Below are positions 51,813-60,992 of a stretch of 64,000 nucleotides of DNA, in pieces; within the stretch, counting starts at the first letter, position 1, and each line of letters starts with the position of its first letter. The stretch lies in NCBI GenBank assembly GCA_910587795.1, contig CAJUNH010000002.1, positions 1-64,000 on the forward strand, written 5' to 3'. The stretch comes from an uncultured Christensenellaceae bacterium. GTDB lineage: Bacteria > Bacillota > Clostridia > Christensenellales > CAG-314. The notes beneath the pieces are model-generated. The model was not told the DNA's origin, did not search any database, and saw only the letters and a list, made by a program, of their open reading frames with translations. Both the position numbers and the translations under genes were made by a program.

Positions 51813-52973
51813 CTAGTATGTTTCCACTCCGCGCTTAAGCCGCGCAAGACCGTCCGTTAAGCGCGAACGCGGACAAGCCACGTTAAGGCGTATAAACCGT
51901 TTGCCGTTGCCTCGGTATTGATTGCCCGCCGTAACGTACAGCCCCGTAGATTTACGGATATGTTTGCACAGCTTTTCCGCATCGTCCGTTACTGCGCCGC
52001 AATCTATCCACATAAGATACGTTGCCTGCTGCGGCACGACTTTAAGCATAGGTAAATTTTGCCGTACAAACTGACACACCTGCGCGCGGTTATCCCATAA
52101 ATACTGCCGTAACTCGTCCAGCCAGTCCATACCGCGGGTAAAAGCCGCGACGGTACCTTCTATTGCAAAGCAGTTGGGTTCGGCAACTTCGTCGCTGTTT
52201 AATCCGCGCGTAACCTTTGCGCGCAAATGAGCGTCGGGCACGGCTACCGCCGCCGATTGCAGTCCCGGCGTGCTAAACGCCTTACTTGCCGACATACACA
52301 TAACGCCCACTTGACGGCACTCTGCCGACACGGACAAAAACGGCGTATATTCTACGTTCGGCGCGGTTAAATCGCAATGAATTTCGTCCGTGATTACCGT
52401 AACGCCGTGCTTAAAACACAGCTCGCCGATTTTTGCAAGTTCGCCGCGAGTCCACACCCGACCTACCGGATTGTGCGGATTGCACAGAATCATAAGCGTA
52501 GTAAGAGGGCAGGCAAGTTTACTTTCCAAATCGGCAAAGTCTATACCGTATCCGCCGTCGGCGTAAACAAGCTCGTTTTCTAAAACGTGCCTGCCGAAGT
52601 TTTCTACCGAGTGAAAAAAAATATCGTAAACGGGAGTTTGAACAAGCACGTTATCGCCGACGTTTGTCAGCCGTTTTACCATACTGCTTATTGCCGGCAC
52701 TACGCCGGTGCAAAAACACAGCCACTCGGCGGGGATATCCATACCGTGACGGTTACGCCACCAGCCGCCGACGGCGTCGTACCACCTTTGGGGCACGGTT
52801 GTGTAACCGTAAATACCTTGCCGCGCTCTATCGACTACCGCCTGCGTAATTTCGGGGGCGGTTGCAAAATCCATATCCGCAACCCACATAGGCAGTTCGG
52901 TATCCGCAACGTCCCATTTAAGCGAATCCGTTCCTCTGCGGTTAATTTCTGCGTCAAAATTATATTTACCCAT
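51813..52973 (-). CDS. PLP-dependent aminotransferase, PatB/MalY type (probable cystathionine beta-lyase)
   Basis: A 386-residue fold-type I PLP enzyme. The N-terminal LPMWVADMDFATAPEI and GIYGYT, the CNPHNPVGRVW motif and the PLP lysine in SASKAFSTPGLQ (Lys231) are those of the PatB/MalY subgroup. These enzymes mostly cleave cystathionine and related thioethers and are often annotated as aminotransferases. The product is cytoplasmic. E. coli MalY also represses the maltose regulon by binding MalT, but no MalT homologue is visible and the starch operon lies 10 kb away, so I do not claim that link. It starts three bases after the DUF3737 gene and is probably co-transcribed with it. Confidence 0.92.
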   Translation of the reverse strand: MGKYNFDAEINRRGTDSLKWDVADTELPMWVADMDFATAPEITQAVVDRARQGIYGYTTVPQRWYDAVGGWWRNRHGMDIPAEWLCFCTGVVPAISSMVKRLTNVGDNVLVQTPVYDIFFHSVENFGRHVLENELVYADGGYGIDFADLESKLACPLTTLMILCNPHNPVGRVWTRGELAKIGELCFKHGVTVITDEIHCDLTAPNVEYTPFLSVSAECRQVGVMCMSASKAFSTPGLQSAAVAVPDAHLRAKVTRGLNSDEVAEPNCFAIEGTVAAFTRGMDWLDELRQYLWDNRAQVCQFVRQNLPMLKVVPQQATYLMWIDCGAVTDDAEKLCKHIRKSTGLYVTAGNQYRGNGKRFIRLNVACPRSRLTDGLARLKRGVETY

Positions 52974-52976
52974 ACG

Positions 52977-53828
52977 CTAGTCTCCCTGTTTGCGGCAGAC
53001 GATTTCCGTCTGCGAGCGGTCTATACCGCTATCGTCCAAAGTAATTTTGCCTATGCTGTCCGCAACTATACGTCCGCTTAAAGGATTGACGATACTTTGA
53101 ATATGCCCTACTACGTCCGCATGGACTGTGCAATACTCAAATGCGCGGTCGGTGTTTGCAAGACGGCAGTTTACCAAAGTTAAATTTTGTATATAGCAAA
53201 AGCCTTGCAGACTGTCTACCGTACAATCGACAAGCGTTAGGTTACGCGAGTTCCACCCGAAATATTCGCCCGAAATATAGCTGTTGCGTACCGTGATGTT
53301 TTGACTGTTCCAAAACGCGTCCTTCGTAATCATTTTACTGTTAGTAACCGTTACGTTTTGCGCGCCATCAAAAGCATAGTCGCCCACTAAGTCTAATCCG
53401 TCCGCTATGACGTCGGCGCAGTTTTTTGCAAAATAGCTGCCGCCCCCTGCCGTAACTCGGGCAAGACGTACGTCGGTGCAATTCCACAAAGTTTCCGCTG
53501 CGTTTGTAAAAGTTATGTCTGTAAGATTTATATGCGACGAACGGCGGAAATTTTTAGGCGAATCGATTACGGAACGGCTAATTTTGATTCCGTCGGTGTA
53601 CCAAATGCCAGCGCGTGCGGTTTCTGCAAAACGGCTGTCGGCAACGCAAACGTTTTTTCCGTACCATAAGGGATACTTCCACTTAAAATCGCAATTATTA
53701 ACCGTAATATTGCAGCACTCCTTTAAAGGCGATTCGCCGTCGGCAAAGGTACAGTCCGTAACGTTTAAGTCGGTCTGTTTAAAGAGGGCGCGTTCGCCCG
53801 TAAACAAATTGTTAGATACTGTTTTCAT
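52977..53828 (-). CDS. DUF3737 family protein (right-handed beta-helix)
   Basis: A 283-residue protein made of short repeated strands with recurring Asn/Cys ladders (for example LTLVDCTVDSLQG, LTLVNCRLANTDR), as in pectate-lyase-like beta-helices. It matches DUF3737, a family without assigned function that is common in Firmicutes. No signal peptide is present, so it should be cytoplasmic. The start is placed at the ATG at 53828; an open frame extends upstream but runs through the promoter and a terminator. Transcription is predicted to begin on the start codon. It is followed by the PatB/MalY-type gene after a three-base gap. Confidence 0.85.
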   Translation of the reverse strand: MKTVSNNLFTGERALFKQTDLNVTDCTFADGESPLKECCNITVNNCDFKWKYPLWYGKNVCVADSRFAETARAGIWYTDGIKISRSVIDSPKNFRRSSHINLTDITFTNAAETLWNCTDVRLARVTAGGGSYFAKNCADVIADGLDLVGDYAFDGAQNVTVTNSKMITKDAFWNSQNITVRNSYISGEYFGWNSRNLTLVDCTVDSLQGFCYIQNLTLVNCRLANTDRAFEYCTVHADVVGHIQSIVNPLSGRIVADSIGKITLDDSGIDRSQTEIVCRKQGD

Positions 53829-53834
53829 AGTCAT

Positions 53835-53863
53835 ATTGTAACACAATGCGACATAATAGGCAA
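53835..53863 (-). promoter_or_regulatory. Promoter giving an apparently leaderless DUF3737 transcript
   Basis: On the minus strand TTGCCT (53863-53858) and TACAAT (53840-53835) with a 17-base spacer. Seven bases after the -10 box falls the A of the ATG at 53828. Confidence 0.65.
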
Positions 53864-53871
53864 GTACAGCA

Positions 53872-53903
53872 AAAAGGCTTAACTCGTATCGGTTAAGCCT
53901 TTT
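53872..53903 (-). terminator. Intrinsic terminator after the 53935-54981 lipoprotein gene
   Basis: AAAAGGCTTAAC pairs with GTTAAGCCTTTT, followed by TTTTTGC on the minus strand, 32 bases after the stop codon. Confidence 0.9.
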
Positions 53904-53934
53904 CAATACTATGTTTGTTATTTAACCATATAGA

Positions 53935-54981
53935 TTATGCGTAAACAACGGTAATGCTTGCAATTCTTCTATGTCCGCTTGTTCCGCCGATTGTAAACGT
54001 TACGCTTTCGGCGCTGCCCGTCCAAACGTCGGTAGTAAACGTTCCAACGTCTACGGTTATTTCGTTACCCTTATCGTATTGAGCATAAGTAAACGCAATA
54101 TACTTAATCGTGCCTTGCGCTGCGGAAATTGTAATTGTGTTTCCGCTGTACAGTCTTAAACTTTCGGTAAAATATTTAGGACCGTTGGCAGTGTTTGAAC
54201 CTTGTCCGCAAGTTGCTGAAATTACGCCGTCTATTGCAAAATCAGTTGCCGGAACAGCGCCTTCCGTACCCGTACCGCCTTTTCCTGCCAAACTGATATC
54301 CGCCGTTGTTCCTTCGGGCATTTCGGGAGGATTTGGATCGGGTTTTTCTTCGCCTCCGGGATTATCTCCGCCTGCGGGAGGCGTCGTGCCGGGGTTGCCG
54401 CCGCCGGAGGGTTTTGCCGCACCGCAGCTTGTGCATTTATCGTTGCCGCCCCACACGTGTGCGCCCGCATTGATATCAGGCTTATCGCAGCCGGACACAC
54501 CGCAATGCTGCTTGTGCGTTCCGTCGCCGTTATCTACCCATTGATAGCTGTGATTGTGAGTAGGATCGGTGTTTCCGCCTTGATTTCCGCCGACGTAAAC
54601 AGCGTGCGATACCGTTACGATTTCTCCGCCCAGCTTAATGGGGGCGTCCTTTTCGTCCACAAGCGTGCCCGTTAAAATATATGCAGTAACATCGGCAGGT
54701 ACTGTAACGCCGACTTTATTCTCTATAGTACTAAAAGTGATTTTATCGTTATCGGCAGTCCACCTGATTTTACAAGAGACTTCTTCGCCCTTTTCGTTAA
54801 TAAAGCTTATTGTGTTATCCAACGAATAAGACGCGCCCACCGCCTTAGAATATTGCGCGTCCATTTTATCGCGCAGCAGACCGATACTGAAATCGTCCAA
54901 GCCGTTACAGCCGACAAGTACAGTCAAACATACCGCAGCCAACATTGCTGCCAGTACAATTAGCGAAAGTTTTCTTTTCAT
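53935..54981 (-). CDS. Lipoprotein with Cys/His-rich repeat and C-terminal beta domain
   Basis: A 348-residue lipoprotein (LVGC, Cys25). A domain of about 110 residues follows the anchor (ends in a VTVPADVTAYILTGTLV-like strand). A Cys/His-rich piece comes next (HSYQWVDNGDGTHKQHC, CDKP, HVWGGNDKCTSCG), then a Pro/Gly-rich linker, then a C-terminal beta domain ending SGHRRIASITVVYA that binds or packs on TISAAQGTIKYIAFTY. The Cys/His repeat recurs in gut Firmicutes surface proteins and looks like a small metal-binding or disulfide spacer. Function is unknown. The ATG at 54981 is chosen over the GTG nine bases upstream because GAGGTG sits better. It is the only gene of its transcript. Confidence 0.78.
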   Translation of the reverse strand: MKRKLSLIVLAAMLAAVCLTVLVGCNGLDDFSIGLLRDKMDAQYSKAVGASYSLDNTISFINEKGEEVSCKIRWTADNDKITFSTIENKVGVTVPADVTAYILTGTLVDEKDAPIKLGGEIVTVSHAVYVGGNQGGNTDPTHNHSYQWVDNGDGTHKQHCGVSGCDKPDINAGAHVWGGNDKCTSCGAAKPSGGGNPGTTPPAGGDNPGGEEKPDPNPPEMPEGTTADISLAGKGGTGTEGAVPATDFAIDGVISATCGQGSNTANGPKYFTESLRLYSGNTITISAAQGTIKYIAFTYAQYDKGNEITVDVGTFTTDVWTGSAESVTFTIGGTSGHRRIASITVVYA

Positions 54982-55089
54982 ACCGCTCACCTCTAAAAAT
55001 AAATAATTTCGATGTGCGCCCGACCGTTATAAGCATTTGGACTACGCATCTTTTTGCAGAAAAATTTGCTTAAAATATCCTGTATTTCT

Positions 55090-55118
55090 ATTATATCACC
55101 GATATATAAGATAATCAA
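55090..55118 (-). promoter_or_regulatory. Promoter of the 53935-54981 lipoprotein gene
   Basis: On the minus strand TTGATT (55118-55113) and TATAAT (55095-55090) with a 17-base spacer, about 110 bases before the start codon. The stretch 55119-55550 shows no gene on either strand. Confidence 0.75.
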
Positions 55119-55550
55119 TAGGGTTATGAAAATTTTTCAGTCTGTTTTCTAAAAATAATTCTACGTTTTTTTTACTTTTTTCGGCACAAGATTTGCAAAA
55201 CATAATCGTAACGATAAAACCATACCGTTATCGAACTCTGCAAGCAGAATAAACATATCTTGCACGGTTTTGCCGCATTCCGCCGTTTTACGCGCTTTTA
55301 AACCAACTCCGTATAATGCGCAGTCAGCACTATTTCCGCTTTATAAACGGTGGTTTTAAATTACTGTATGCATACGTAAAACGAAAACAGACGTTCAAAA
55401 CCGTACAAATAAAATAAAGTTTGTCATAAAAAACATTGTTTTTAAATTACACCGTAAAATCTTGCAGGGTAAAACACTGTATGTTTTAGCGAAAACTGTT
55501 TTTTACACGCATTAATAATTTTTGCTGCCGAACAAAAAAACCGCTTAAAT

Positions 55551-55586
55551 ACAAAAACAACCAAGCGCAGGGCTTGGCTGTTTTGT
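55551..55586 (-). terminator. Intrinsic terminator of the second ABC/nuclease operon
   Basis: ACAAAACAGCCAAGC on the minus strand pairs with GCTTGGTTGTTTTTGT with one mismatch. It lies 175 bases after the stop codon of the 810-residue lipoprotein and should end the operon. Confidence 0.8.
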
Positions 55587-55610
55587 ACATTTAATAAACA
55601 CATAAAATTA

Positions 55611-55722
55611 TCAATCTGCAAACTTTATTGTGACAGAATCGATTTTATTACCGTAACTGTCCCCGTCTTCAATAAAGATGACCTTAAAGCCGCCTGTTTT
55701 GATAATAGCTTGCGCGGTATGT
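55611..55722 (-). pseudogene. C-terminal coding remnant
   Basis: Between the last operon gene and its terminator one frame reads GGFKVIFIEDGDSYGNKI and ends DSVTIKFAD at a stop (55611-55613). The sequence looks protein-like and is rich in the Asp/Tyr/Asn turns of secreted beta proteins, but it has no start codon, and a stop precedes it in frame. It is probably the tail of a lost lipoprotein gene or of an earlier, longer form of the upstream gene. Confidence 0.35.
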
Positions 55723-55760
55723 TCTTAACGGTATCAGCGTTTAGAACAGTTTTAAGCGCA

Positions 55761-58193
55761 TTAAGCTTTGGCAGTTACTTCCGCAAGATAAGCAGGGAAT
55801 ACTTTTGCTTCCGTTGCGTTTGCACCGGTACGGAAACTGAATGTTGTAAAGGTTTTGTCCTTTTGCGTTCCCAGGCAAACGGACGTTGTTTCGTCAATTT
55901 TAATAACCATACTGTCTGCGGTTATAGTCCAAACGTTATATGTCTTAGCTTCTGCCTTAGGATCCTCCGGCGTACCGTTTGAACTGCCTACTTTGCCGCC
56001 GATGTTGACGTTGCTGTAAGTTCCGGAACGTGTTACGCCAAGGTAAAGTTTTGTTTCGCCGTCTTTGAAGTAAAGTTTTACTCCGCCGTCAACCTTTTCT
56101 ACAAAGATATCGCTTGCCTTGTCGGCATCTTGAGTAGAATCGAGATAGAAACCGTTAAATTTTCCAACGGCAAACAACGTTTTATTCGCCTTGTTTTGAT
56201 CCATAACAAGCTTATAAGCTTTGGTTGTGCTTAAATTCGCCGTATCTGCTTTTGTAATCGTATAAAGAGAAGCCTTAACTGTAACCGTAAACGTTTCGGT
56301 TGCGCTTTCCGCTCCGCACGTAATAGTTGCTTTAAGAGTAATTGTTGTGTCTGTTTCGGGAAGTGTGTTTACAACCAACTTGCCGCCTTTTATTTCGGCA
56401 AAAGCTACTTTGCCTACGATTTCCCAAGTTATAGCAGCCGTAGTAAACGTAGAGCCGTTTGCTCTAAGTTCAATCGTACCGCCGGCTTTGGAAATTTCCT
56501 TGGAGGGCAGGGTAAGAGTGTTCTTTTCCGCTTCGACAATTTCTTTATCGGTCATCTTTTGAGACTCTATCGCAAAGAATACGCTTGTTGTGTAGTCTCC
56601 GTGCTTGATGTCGACCTGAACGTTGACTTGTTCGTGTTTAGCAGGTGTGATTGTAAATTTACTGCCTTCAAGTTTTACGGCGTTGGATACCGAGCAAAGC
56701 TTGTATGTTAACGTTGCTCCGTCTTCGGCTGTCGGCAGCGTAACTTCCTTGTCGGCAGTTACAATGCCCTTTAAGCCTTCCGTTCCTAACGCTGCTACAA
56801 GTTTATCGTATGCCGCGCCGACCTTTGTTCCGTCGTAAACCGTACCTGCGGGGTCTGCCGTACCGGCTTTAACGTCGTTTACGCTGCGGGGAAGAATTTG
56901 GATACCGTTTGTAGAAGCGGTCGTTTTACCGTCATCATAGTAACTTAAAATACCCGTTACGCTTACTACGTCGCCTGCTTTATAAGTTTTGCAGAGATTA
57001 GCGATTGCTTTTCCGGCGTCGTCAAAGTCGCTGCCTGTATGTTGATAGAAGGAAGCCATATACTTAGACGTGCTAACCGCAACGTCTTTTCCGCCCTTTG
57101 TTAAGATAAGCGCAGCTGTTTTGCCGCTCGTATCGGGGGTGGAAGCAACGCTCTTAACCGTCCAGTTGGTTAAAGATACAAGCGTACCTGTATGGCGTCT
57201 TTCTGCGGGGCTGCCTGCAAGCACGTCGTTATCGATAGAGTAAATCAATTCGTCGATATTAACCGTCTTGGAAGAATCTATTGTCCAAGTTGCATTGCCT
57301 GCGTTTGTAGTTTCGTACAATCCGTTATACAAACCATTAACTTTACCGCTGATTTCCATATAAACGCCGGGAACAATCTTATTTGCCTCATCTTGATTGT
57401 TTTCGCCGATATCAAGACGGTAAACGTAGTAACCTGCATTCTTTTCTTCGTCTAAAAGATAGAAAGAAATGAATTTGTCGTACTTAGGATACGCTTCTGC
57501 TATTGCAACTACGTAACCTTTTAAGTCGCGGCCTACGCCTGTATTGTTATACCAGTAATCAATTTCTTCGAGGTGAGATCTTTGGATAGAAACGGTAAAC
57601 TTAAAGCGACGGTCAGCCGTTCCTCCTTTATAGGAGAATGTTGCCATAATTTCAACTTCGGGATTTAAACTGGAAGGATAAACGACGCACTGTCCGTTTT
57701 TAACTTCGATATAATCCTTATGCGCATCGTTAGGAACACTCCAAGTTATATCAGCTTTTTTTCCTTGATATTCAAAAGAACCGTCAAGATTAAAACTTTC
57801 TACAACTATCATATCTTTTTTTGCAAAGATATATTCGTCGGCGATATCGTCTACGATTAATGGATTAACTTTAACCGTAAACGTCCTACTTGCGTTTTTA
57901 TACGAAACGGTAAGATTAACTTTTACCTGATCATCTTCAGGGAAAGTAATTTTAGCCACATAAGCGGAGCCGTCAGCTGTTTTTTCCAACTTTACAGCTT
58001 CGTTATCCGATGTCCATGTGACGTTCTTACCGCCTACCGTTGCAGGAAGTTCGAACTCGGTTGCTACTGCCTTACCGTCATTTTCAAAAACAATGCTTTT
58101 GAGAACGTCTTCGGCATCGCCGTTACAAGCAGTTAAGCAAACACCGCAAACCATTACTAAAAGCAGTAACAGTCCAATAAGTCTTTTTTTCAT
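55761..58193 (-). CDS. OB-fold and Ig-like domain lipoprotein of the second ABC operon
   Basis: An 810-residue lipoprotein (LTAC, Cys23). Two Ig-like (Big-type) domains cover about 25-110 and 115-203. An OB-fold-like module starts near 218 (GRDLKGYVVAIAEAYPKYDK, then FISFYLLDEEKNAGYYVYRL); OB folds of this sort occur in secreted nucleases such as YhcR. More Ig-like sequence follows near 460-660, and a C-terminal beta-rich domain (660-810) carries KLYLGVTRSG. No nuclease catalytic motif is seen. It starts 14 bases after the SNase gene and is the last intact gene of the operon. Nucleic-acid binding at the surface is inferred from the OB fold and the neighbour. Confidence 0.75.
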   Translation of the reverse strand: MKKRLIGLLLLLVMVCGVCLTACNGDAEDVLKSIVFENDGKAVATEFELPATVGGKNVTWTSDNEAVKLEKTADGSAYVAKITFPEDDQVKVNLTVSYKNASRTFTVKVNPLIVDDIADEYIFAKKDMIVVESFNLDGSFEYQGKKADITWSVPNDAHKDYIEVKNGQCVVYPSSLNPEVEIMATFSYKGGTADRRFKFTVSIQRSHLEEIDYWYNNTGVGRDLKGYVVAIAEAYPKYDKFISFYLLDEEKNAGYYVYRLDIGENNQDEANKIVPGVYMEISGKVNGLYNGLYETTNAGNATWTIDSSKTVNIDELIYSIDNDVLAGSPAERRHTGTLVSLTNWTVKSVASTPDTSGKTAALILTKGGKDVAVSTSKYMASFYQHTGSDFDDAGKAIANLCKTYKAGDVVSVTGILSYYDDGKTTASTNGIQILPRSVNDVKAGTADPAGTVYDGTKVGAAYDKLVAALGTEGLKGIVTADKEVTLPTAEDGATLTYKLCSVSNAVKLEGSKFTITPAKHEQVNVQVDIKHGDYTTSVFFAIESQKMTDKEIVEAEKNTLTLPSKEISKAGGTIELRANGSTFTTAAITWEIVGKVAFAEIKGGKLVVNTLPETDTTITLKATITCGAESATETFTVTVKASLYTITKADTANLSTTKAYKLVMDQNKANKTLFAVGKFNGFYLDSTQDADKASDIFVEKVDGGVKLYFKDGETKLYLGVTRSGTYSNVNIGGKVGSSNGTPEDPKAEAKTYNVWTITADSMVIKIDETTSVCLGTQKDKTFTTFSFRTGANATEAKVFPAYLAEVTAKA

Positions 58194-58207
58194 TTTTTTT
58201 CTCCTTT

Positions 58208-59476
58208 TTATTTTATTGCTATATTGCTATAGTCCAAAATTGTAATTTCTCCCGAGTCTTTAACAAGCTGCAAACCCGTAAGGCTAAGTACGCTGCCTAC
58301 ACCGATTTGATTGTTATAATTAGCGGGAGCTTTAACGGTAAAGGTAAACGTCTTTTCGTCGTCCTTAACTCCGTTGGCAATGCGCTGTTTTGCTGTGCCT
58401 TTAAATGTAATAACTCCGTTATTTACGGAAACTTCCGTAACGGTCACGTTAGTGTACAGCACATCGGATAATTGCATGATAAACGCTTTTTGGGAGTCGA
58501 ATATCATATAATAATTGCGCTGCGTCACCGTCGTTTCGCCTTCTACGGGTATAAACGCCCCGTAAGACAGACCTGAAACTTGGAACGATCCGTTGTACTT
58601 TTGTATATTACCGATAATATGGTACATGTGACCGATTTTAAGCTTAGATACGGAAGAAGAGCTGTAACCGGCGTACACGTTGATGGAATACGTCTTGCCT
58701 GTTTCCGGTTCGTACTGCAAAGCGGTAAACGTATACGTATCGCTTGGAGATACTCTTAAATCGGTTATATACGCAGTAAATTCGACCTTTGCGCCCACAT
58801 CCGTTTCCGGAATGTAAAATAATTCGTTATTTTCGATAAATTCCTTAATAGTCATTGGGATAGGATCGTTTGAATACATCGGGTCTTCCAAATCGGAATA
58901 TATGCGGAGCTTGATCGATTGTGCAAATACGTTTGCCTTTTTAAAATATTCGTTATAAGGGTACGAAGACGTGTTATCGCCCTTATTTGCCGAAAAACCG
59001 TTTTCTACTACTTCGAGATTGAGGTTTTTAAAATCGTGATCCGCCGTTTTATACCAAACGTAGCCTAAATAACGGGTGCCGTAGCTGTCCTTAACAGCTT
59101 TGGGTTCGGTTGCTTCCAAAACAACTTCCGTTGCCTGCGACAATCTGTCTTCCACAAATTTTGAAGCGGCTTTTCCCCATTTTTCTACGTTTCCCGTGCT
59201 TTCGGGCGTATCTATTTGGTAGTAGCGGATACTGACTATAGTACCTTGTACAAGCTTAAAACGCGTTGTATCTCCGTCGGTATAAGAATCGACGGTTGCA
59301 AGTCCTACTCCGTCGTCCAGGAAGGACTTGCCCTCATAATTTTTATTTAATTTTAGCGTGGATGTTATTTTGTCGTAGTATTGCGTATTGTCCGCCACTT
59401 CATTACACGCTATAAGCCCGAATAAACAGGCGCAGGCAATAGACAAAATAATTATTATGCTAAATATTTTTTTCAT
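58208..59476 (-). CDS. Staphylococcal-nuclease-fold lipoprotein with OB-like C-terminal domain
   Basis: A 422-residue lipoprotein (LIAC, Cys24). Residues 55-165 are a thermonuclease domain with the residues corresponding to SNase Asp21, Arg35, Asp40, Glu43 and Arg87 all present: Asp69 in TDGDT, Arg84 and Asp89/Glu92 in IRYYQIDTPES, and Arg135 in YGTRYLGYVW. About 230-330 is an OB-like domain (AKVEFTAYITDLRVSPSDTY) and a second beta domain ends the protein. It should cleave DNA or RNA outside the cell in a Ca2+-dependent way. It lies 33 bases after the solute-binding protein gene, within the ABC importer operon, which is an unusual association. Confidence 0.88.
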   Translation of the reverse strand: MKKIFSIIIILSIACACLFGLIACNEVADNTQYYDKITSTLKLNKNYEGKSFLDDGVGLATVDSYTDGDTTRFKLVQGTIVSIRYYQIDTPESTGNVEKWGKAASKFVEDRLSQATEVVLEATEPKAVKDSYGTRYLGYVWYKTADHDFKNLNLEVVENGFSANKGDNTSSYPYNEYFKKANVFAQSIKLRIYSDLEDPMYSNDPIPMTIKEFIENNELFYIPETDVGAKVEFTAYITDLRVSPSDTYTFTALQYEPETGKTYSINVYAGYSSSSVSKLKIGHMYHIIGNIQKYNGSFQVSGLSYGAFIPVEGETTVTQRNYYMIFDSQKAFIMQLSDVLYTNVTVTEVSVNNGVITFKGTAKQRIANGVKDDEKTFTFTVKAPANYNNQIGVGSVLSLTGLQLVKDSGEITILDYSNIAIK

Positions 59477-59509
59477 TAATATTTCCGTCCGTTAAATTAT
59501 TTGTTTAAA

Positions 59510-60913
59510 TCAGTTGACGTTGTTACCGCCGCAGTTCTTCAATGCGTCTCTCAGCGCTTTTGCACCGTCTTTTTCCTGCTTGAGTACAAACACAATAACG
59601 TTTCCTACCTGAGTACGTGCTTCGGATGAACCGATAAACGCGGGAGAGGTAAAGTACTGATCTGTAATAGACGTTGCGATTTTTGCCGAAATAGCTGTGA
59701 TTTCGGAATCGTTACCCAAAAATTCCTGATAATCGGGAAGGTCGATTGCCGATTGAATACAGGGGTTATAACCTTGCAATTTAGCTACGGACGCTTGGTA
59801 AGCGGCGTCATACAGTTCTTTCATAAACATAAACGTCATCTTTGCTTTTGCGTCGGGGTCGGATGCTTGATCGTTTTTAAGCATAACGAGAGAAGGACCT
59901 TGAGAAATAACTTTGTTGCTTATCGTTCCGTCTTCGAGTTTGCTGCCGGGCAATGCGGAAACGCCCCAGTTAAATGCCGTAGTAGCTTGGTTTTTAGCTC
60001 CGCCGGAAGAACCTATGCAGTAAACCGCGCCGCCGGCATTGTCGTTAACGCCTTTTTTAAACAGGTTAGACGTATACGAACCGTAAATAGTTTGAGTTGT
60101 AACGTATCCCAGCTTAGCCTTGTCTTGAAGAGTATCAAGCCATGCCGCAGCCTTGTCGTTGCTGAACAAATAGTGCTTGTCGTTATCCGTACTGGTATAT
60201 CCCCAACCTTGTCTTTCCGATTCGGTAATAAACCAGTTGGATTCGCTGTCGTAACCCAAAACGGTTGCCGTGGGGAATTTCTTTTTGAGAATAGGAGCTT
60301 GTTCCCACAATTCGTCCCAAGTTTTAGCAGGCTGCAAACCGCAAGCGTCCAAAGCGTCCTTGTTGTAGAACAGCAACTCTGTCGACTTAACAAACGGAAG
60401 GGTGAGCATGGAGTTTTCGTTATAACCGTATGTTTCGTAATTACTGAACATTGTTGCTTTACCTTCTTCGTAGTAGGAAGGAATAAAGTCTGCAATTTGT
60501 TCCGCCGTCATACCGAGAGTATATTCTTTGTCGCCGTTTTCGCCGCCCTTAATAACCTCTGTGGAAGTCATCATCGTGCTAAGGTCTACAACCTTTTGCG
60601 TGGGCATATAAAGCGCTACGTGGTCGGGATAGCAGTATGCCAAGTCGGGTTGAGATTGTCCCTGCAAGTCCTGAACAATCTTTTTTCTAACTTCGTCGTA
60701 GCCGCCGGGCTGTTGGTGGTCTACCTTCCAACCGGGAAACTTGTCTTCAAAAGTTTTAATGACCGTTGCAGTATACTTTTGCAAATCGTCGTTTTGTGTG
60801 GAATAGAAGACAATGGTATGATCATAGTCCACTCTCTCACAAGACGCGAGCAAAGCTACGCCGCAAGTCAAAACTATAACTAATACCAACAAACTTGTAA
60901 TTAGTTTTTTCAT
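59510..60913 (-). CDS. Solute-binding lipoprotein of the second ABC importer (UgpB-like)
   Basis: A 467-residue lipoprotein (LLASC, Cys25) of the family 1 solute-binding proteins. The N-terminal HTIVFYSTQNDDLQKYTATV, the middle ELLFYNKDALDACGLQPAKTW and SSGGAKNQAT resemble the UgpB/sugar-binding branch; UgpB-type proteins bind glycerol-3-phosphate and glycerophosphodiesters or sugars. The ligand here is not determined. It lies 79 bases after the permease gene and 33 before the nuclease gene. A phosphorylated or nucleoside-type ligand made by the nuclease is a hypothesis from context. Confidence 0.9.
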   Translation of the reverse strand: MKKLITSLLVLVIVLTCGVALLASCERVDYDHTIVFYSTQNDDLQKYTATVIKTFEDKFPGWKVDHQQPGGYDEVRKKIVQDLQGQSQPDLAYCYPDHVALYMPTQKVVDLSTMMTSTEVIKGGENGDKEYTLGMTAEQIADFIPSYYEEGKATMFSNYETYGYNENSMLTLPFVKSTELLFYNKDALDACGLQPAKTWDELWEQAPILKKKFPTATVLGYDSESNWFITESERQGWGYTSTDNDKHYLFSNDKAAAWLDTLQDKAKLGYVTTQTIYGSYTSNLFKKGVNDNAGGAVYCIGSSGGAKNQATTAFNWGVSALPGSKLEDGTISNKVISQGPSLVMLKNDQASDPDAKAKMTFMFMKELYDAAYQASVAKLQGYNPCIQSAIDLPDYQEFLGNDSEITAISAKIATSITDQYFTSPAFIGSSEARTQVGNVIVFVLKQEKDGAKALRDALKNCGGNNVN

Positions 60914-60992
60914 AATTTCTCCTTTTTATGTTTTTATTTAATTATTACGCATTGCCGCGCAAAAATTTACAATATAGAAAAAGTTTTTAATA

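Noticed and set aside
51813..52973. The MalY-like protein as repressor of the starch operon
   Set aside because: No MalT homologue is visible, the gene is 10 kb from the starch operon, and the PatB/MalY group is mostly enzymatic.
59753..60883. A 376-codon open frame on the plus strand
   Set aside because: It is antisense to the solute-binding lipoprotein gene, has no ribosome site, and reads as low-complexity Cys/Phe/Val-rich sequence typical of the reverse of a lipoprotein gene.
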